This document shows, in pieces, positions 6,796-7,306 of a DNA stretch of 7,306 nucleotides. The notes under the pieces are model-generated. The model was not told the DNA's origin. It searched no databases and saw only the letters and a list, made by a program, of their open reading frames with translations. The position numbers and the translations under genes were made by a program. The DNA is from Bacteroidales bacterium (GTDB taxonomy: Bacteria; Bacteroidota; Bacteroidia; Bacteroidales; WCHB1-69), in contig JAQUGA010000122.1 of the NCBI GenBank assembly GCA_028684405.1, forward strand, positions 1 to 7,306, in the 5' to 3' direction. Position 1 is the stretch's first letter; each line of letters opens with the position of its first letter.

Positions 6796-6812
6796 AGCTA
6801 AAATTAAACAAT

Positions 6813-7306
6813 ATGGATCCAATAATAGAATTTAAAAATCTTGATATTTACCAAAAAAACATCCTCGTTCTTTCCGCCATTGATTTAACTATTTATCCAG
6901 GAGAATTTGTATATTTAACTGGAAAAACAGGAACTGGAAAAACAAGTTTGATGAAAATTATGTATGCCGATTTGCCCGCCAAAGGCGATCTTGCAAATAT
7001 GGCTGGATTGGATTTGTTGAAACTAAAAACAAAACAGATACCAAAACTAAGACGAAAATTAGGCATTGTTTTTCAAGATTTTCAGTTGTTATACGATCGT
7101 ACTGTTTTTGACAATCTTATGTTTGTAATGCGTGCTACTGGCTGGAAAGACCGAAACAAAATGCAAGAACGCATCAATTCTGTTTTAGAAACGGTAAGCT
7201 TGGGAACCAAAGGTTTTAAAATGCCTCATCAACTTTCGGGTGGCGAACAACAAAGAGTCTGCATAGCAAGAGCTCTCATCAATGATCCTGAAATTATTTT
7301 AGCCGA
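6813..7306 (+). CDS. ftsE: Cell-division ABC transporter ATPase FtsE (3' end outside window)
   Basis: The first 164 codons are visible with no internal stop, and the gene runs off the window edge. It encodes an ABC ATPase with Walker A GKTGTGKT (residues 37-44), Q-loop at Gln88 in FQDFQLL, signature LSGGEQQR (141-148), and the start of Walker B (IILA, 161-164). VFQDFQLLYDRTVFDNLMF is characteristic of FtsE rather than of LolD or other small ABC ATPases. FtsE pairs with the membrane protein FtsX at the division site and controls peptidoglycan hydrolases. FtsE is usually about 220 residues, so roughly 60 are missing here, including the Walker B acid and the switch His. ftsX is not in the window; whether it follows cannot be seen. 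The ATG at 6813 gives the usual FtsE N-terminus (IIEFKNLDIYQ). Confidence 0.9.
   Translation, partial: MDPIIEFKNLDIYQKNILVLSAIDLTIYPGEFVYLTGKTGTGKTSLMKIMYADLPAKGDLANMAGLDLLKLKTKQIPKLRRKLGIVFQDFQLLYDRTVFDNLMFVMRATGWKDRNKMQERINSVLETVSLGTKGFKMPHQLSGGEQQRVCIARALINDPEIILA

Overview
The window is AT-rich and reads as a member of the Bacteroidota (Bacteroidetes). The evidence is a CarboxypepD_reg-type TonB-dependent receptor, a Cys-Lys-Lys-Glu lipoprotein, a GWxTD-family protein, promoter-like TANNTTTG boxes in place of ordinary -35/-10 boxes, absence of clear Shine-Dalgarno sequences, and a dispersed repeat of the type (T)GTCATTCCGAAC...GAGGAATCT. The genus cannot be fixed from this sequence. All recognisable genes lie on the + strand.

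Layout. Positions 2-118 are the last 38 codons of an upstream gene, possibly a phosphate-transporter-like protein (weak call), closed by a strong hairpin terminator at 134-175. Next comes a two-gene outer-membrane module: a secreted beta-helix lipoprotein (328-1527) and a 964-residue TonB-dependent receptor (1601-4495). A terminator- or attenuator-like hairpin sits in the 73-base gap between them. The gene-free stretch 4496-5215 contains a striking nested inverted repeat (4636-4799) built around a perfect 30-bp hairpin; the rest of the stretch is AT-rich and featureless. After it come an exported GWxTD-family protein (5216-6721) and the first 164 codons of an FtsE-type ABC ATPase (6813 to the window edge).

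How the genes may work together. The lipoprotein and receptor probably form one uptake unit: the lipoprotein would act as a surface or periplasmic partner, and the receptor would import an unknown ligand with TonB energy. It is not a SusC/SusD pair, because the SusC plug signature is absent and the partner is a beta-helix protein. The GWxTD and ftsE genes look like core envelope or cell-division genes and have no evident link to the uptake module.

No complete new system such as defence, CRISPR or a mobile operon is visible. The observations most worth a second look are the nested palindromic element and the beta-helix lipoprotein/receptor pair. Two gene starts were moved from upstream TTG codons to ATG codons at 328 and 5216, because signal peptides begin exactly there and the TTG codons fall inside promoter-like boxes.
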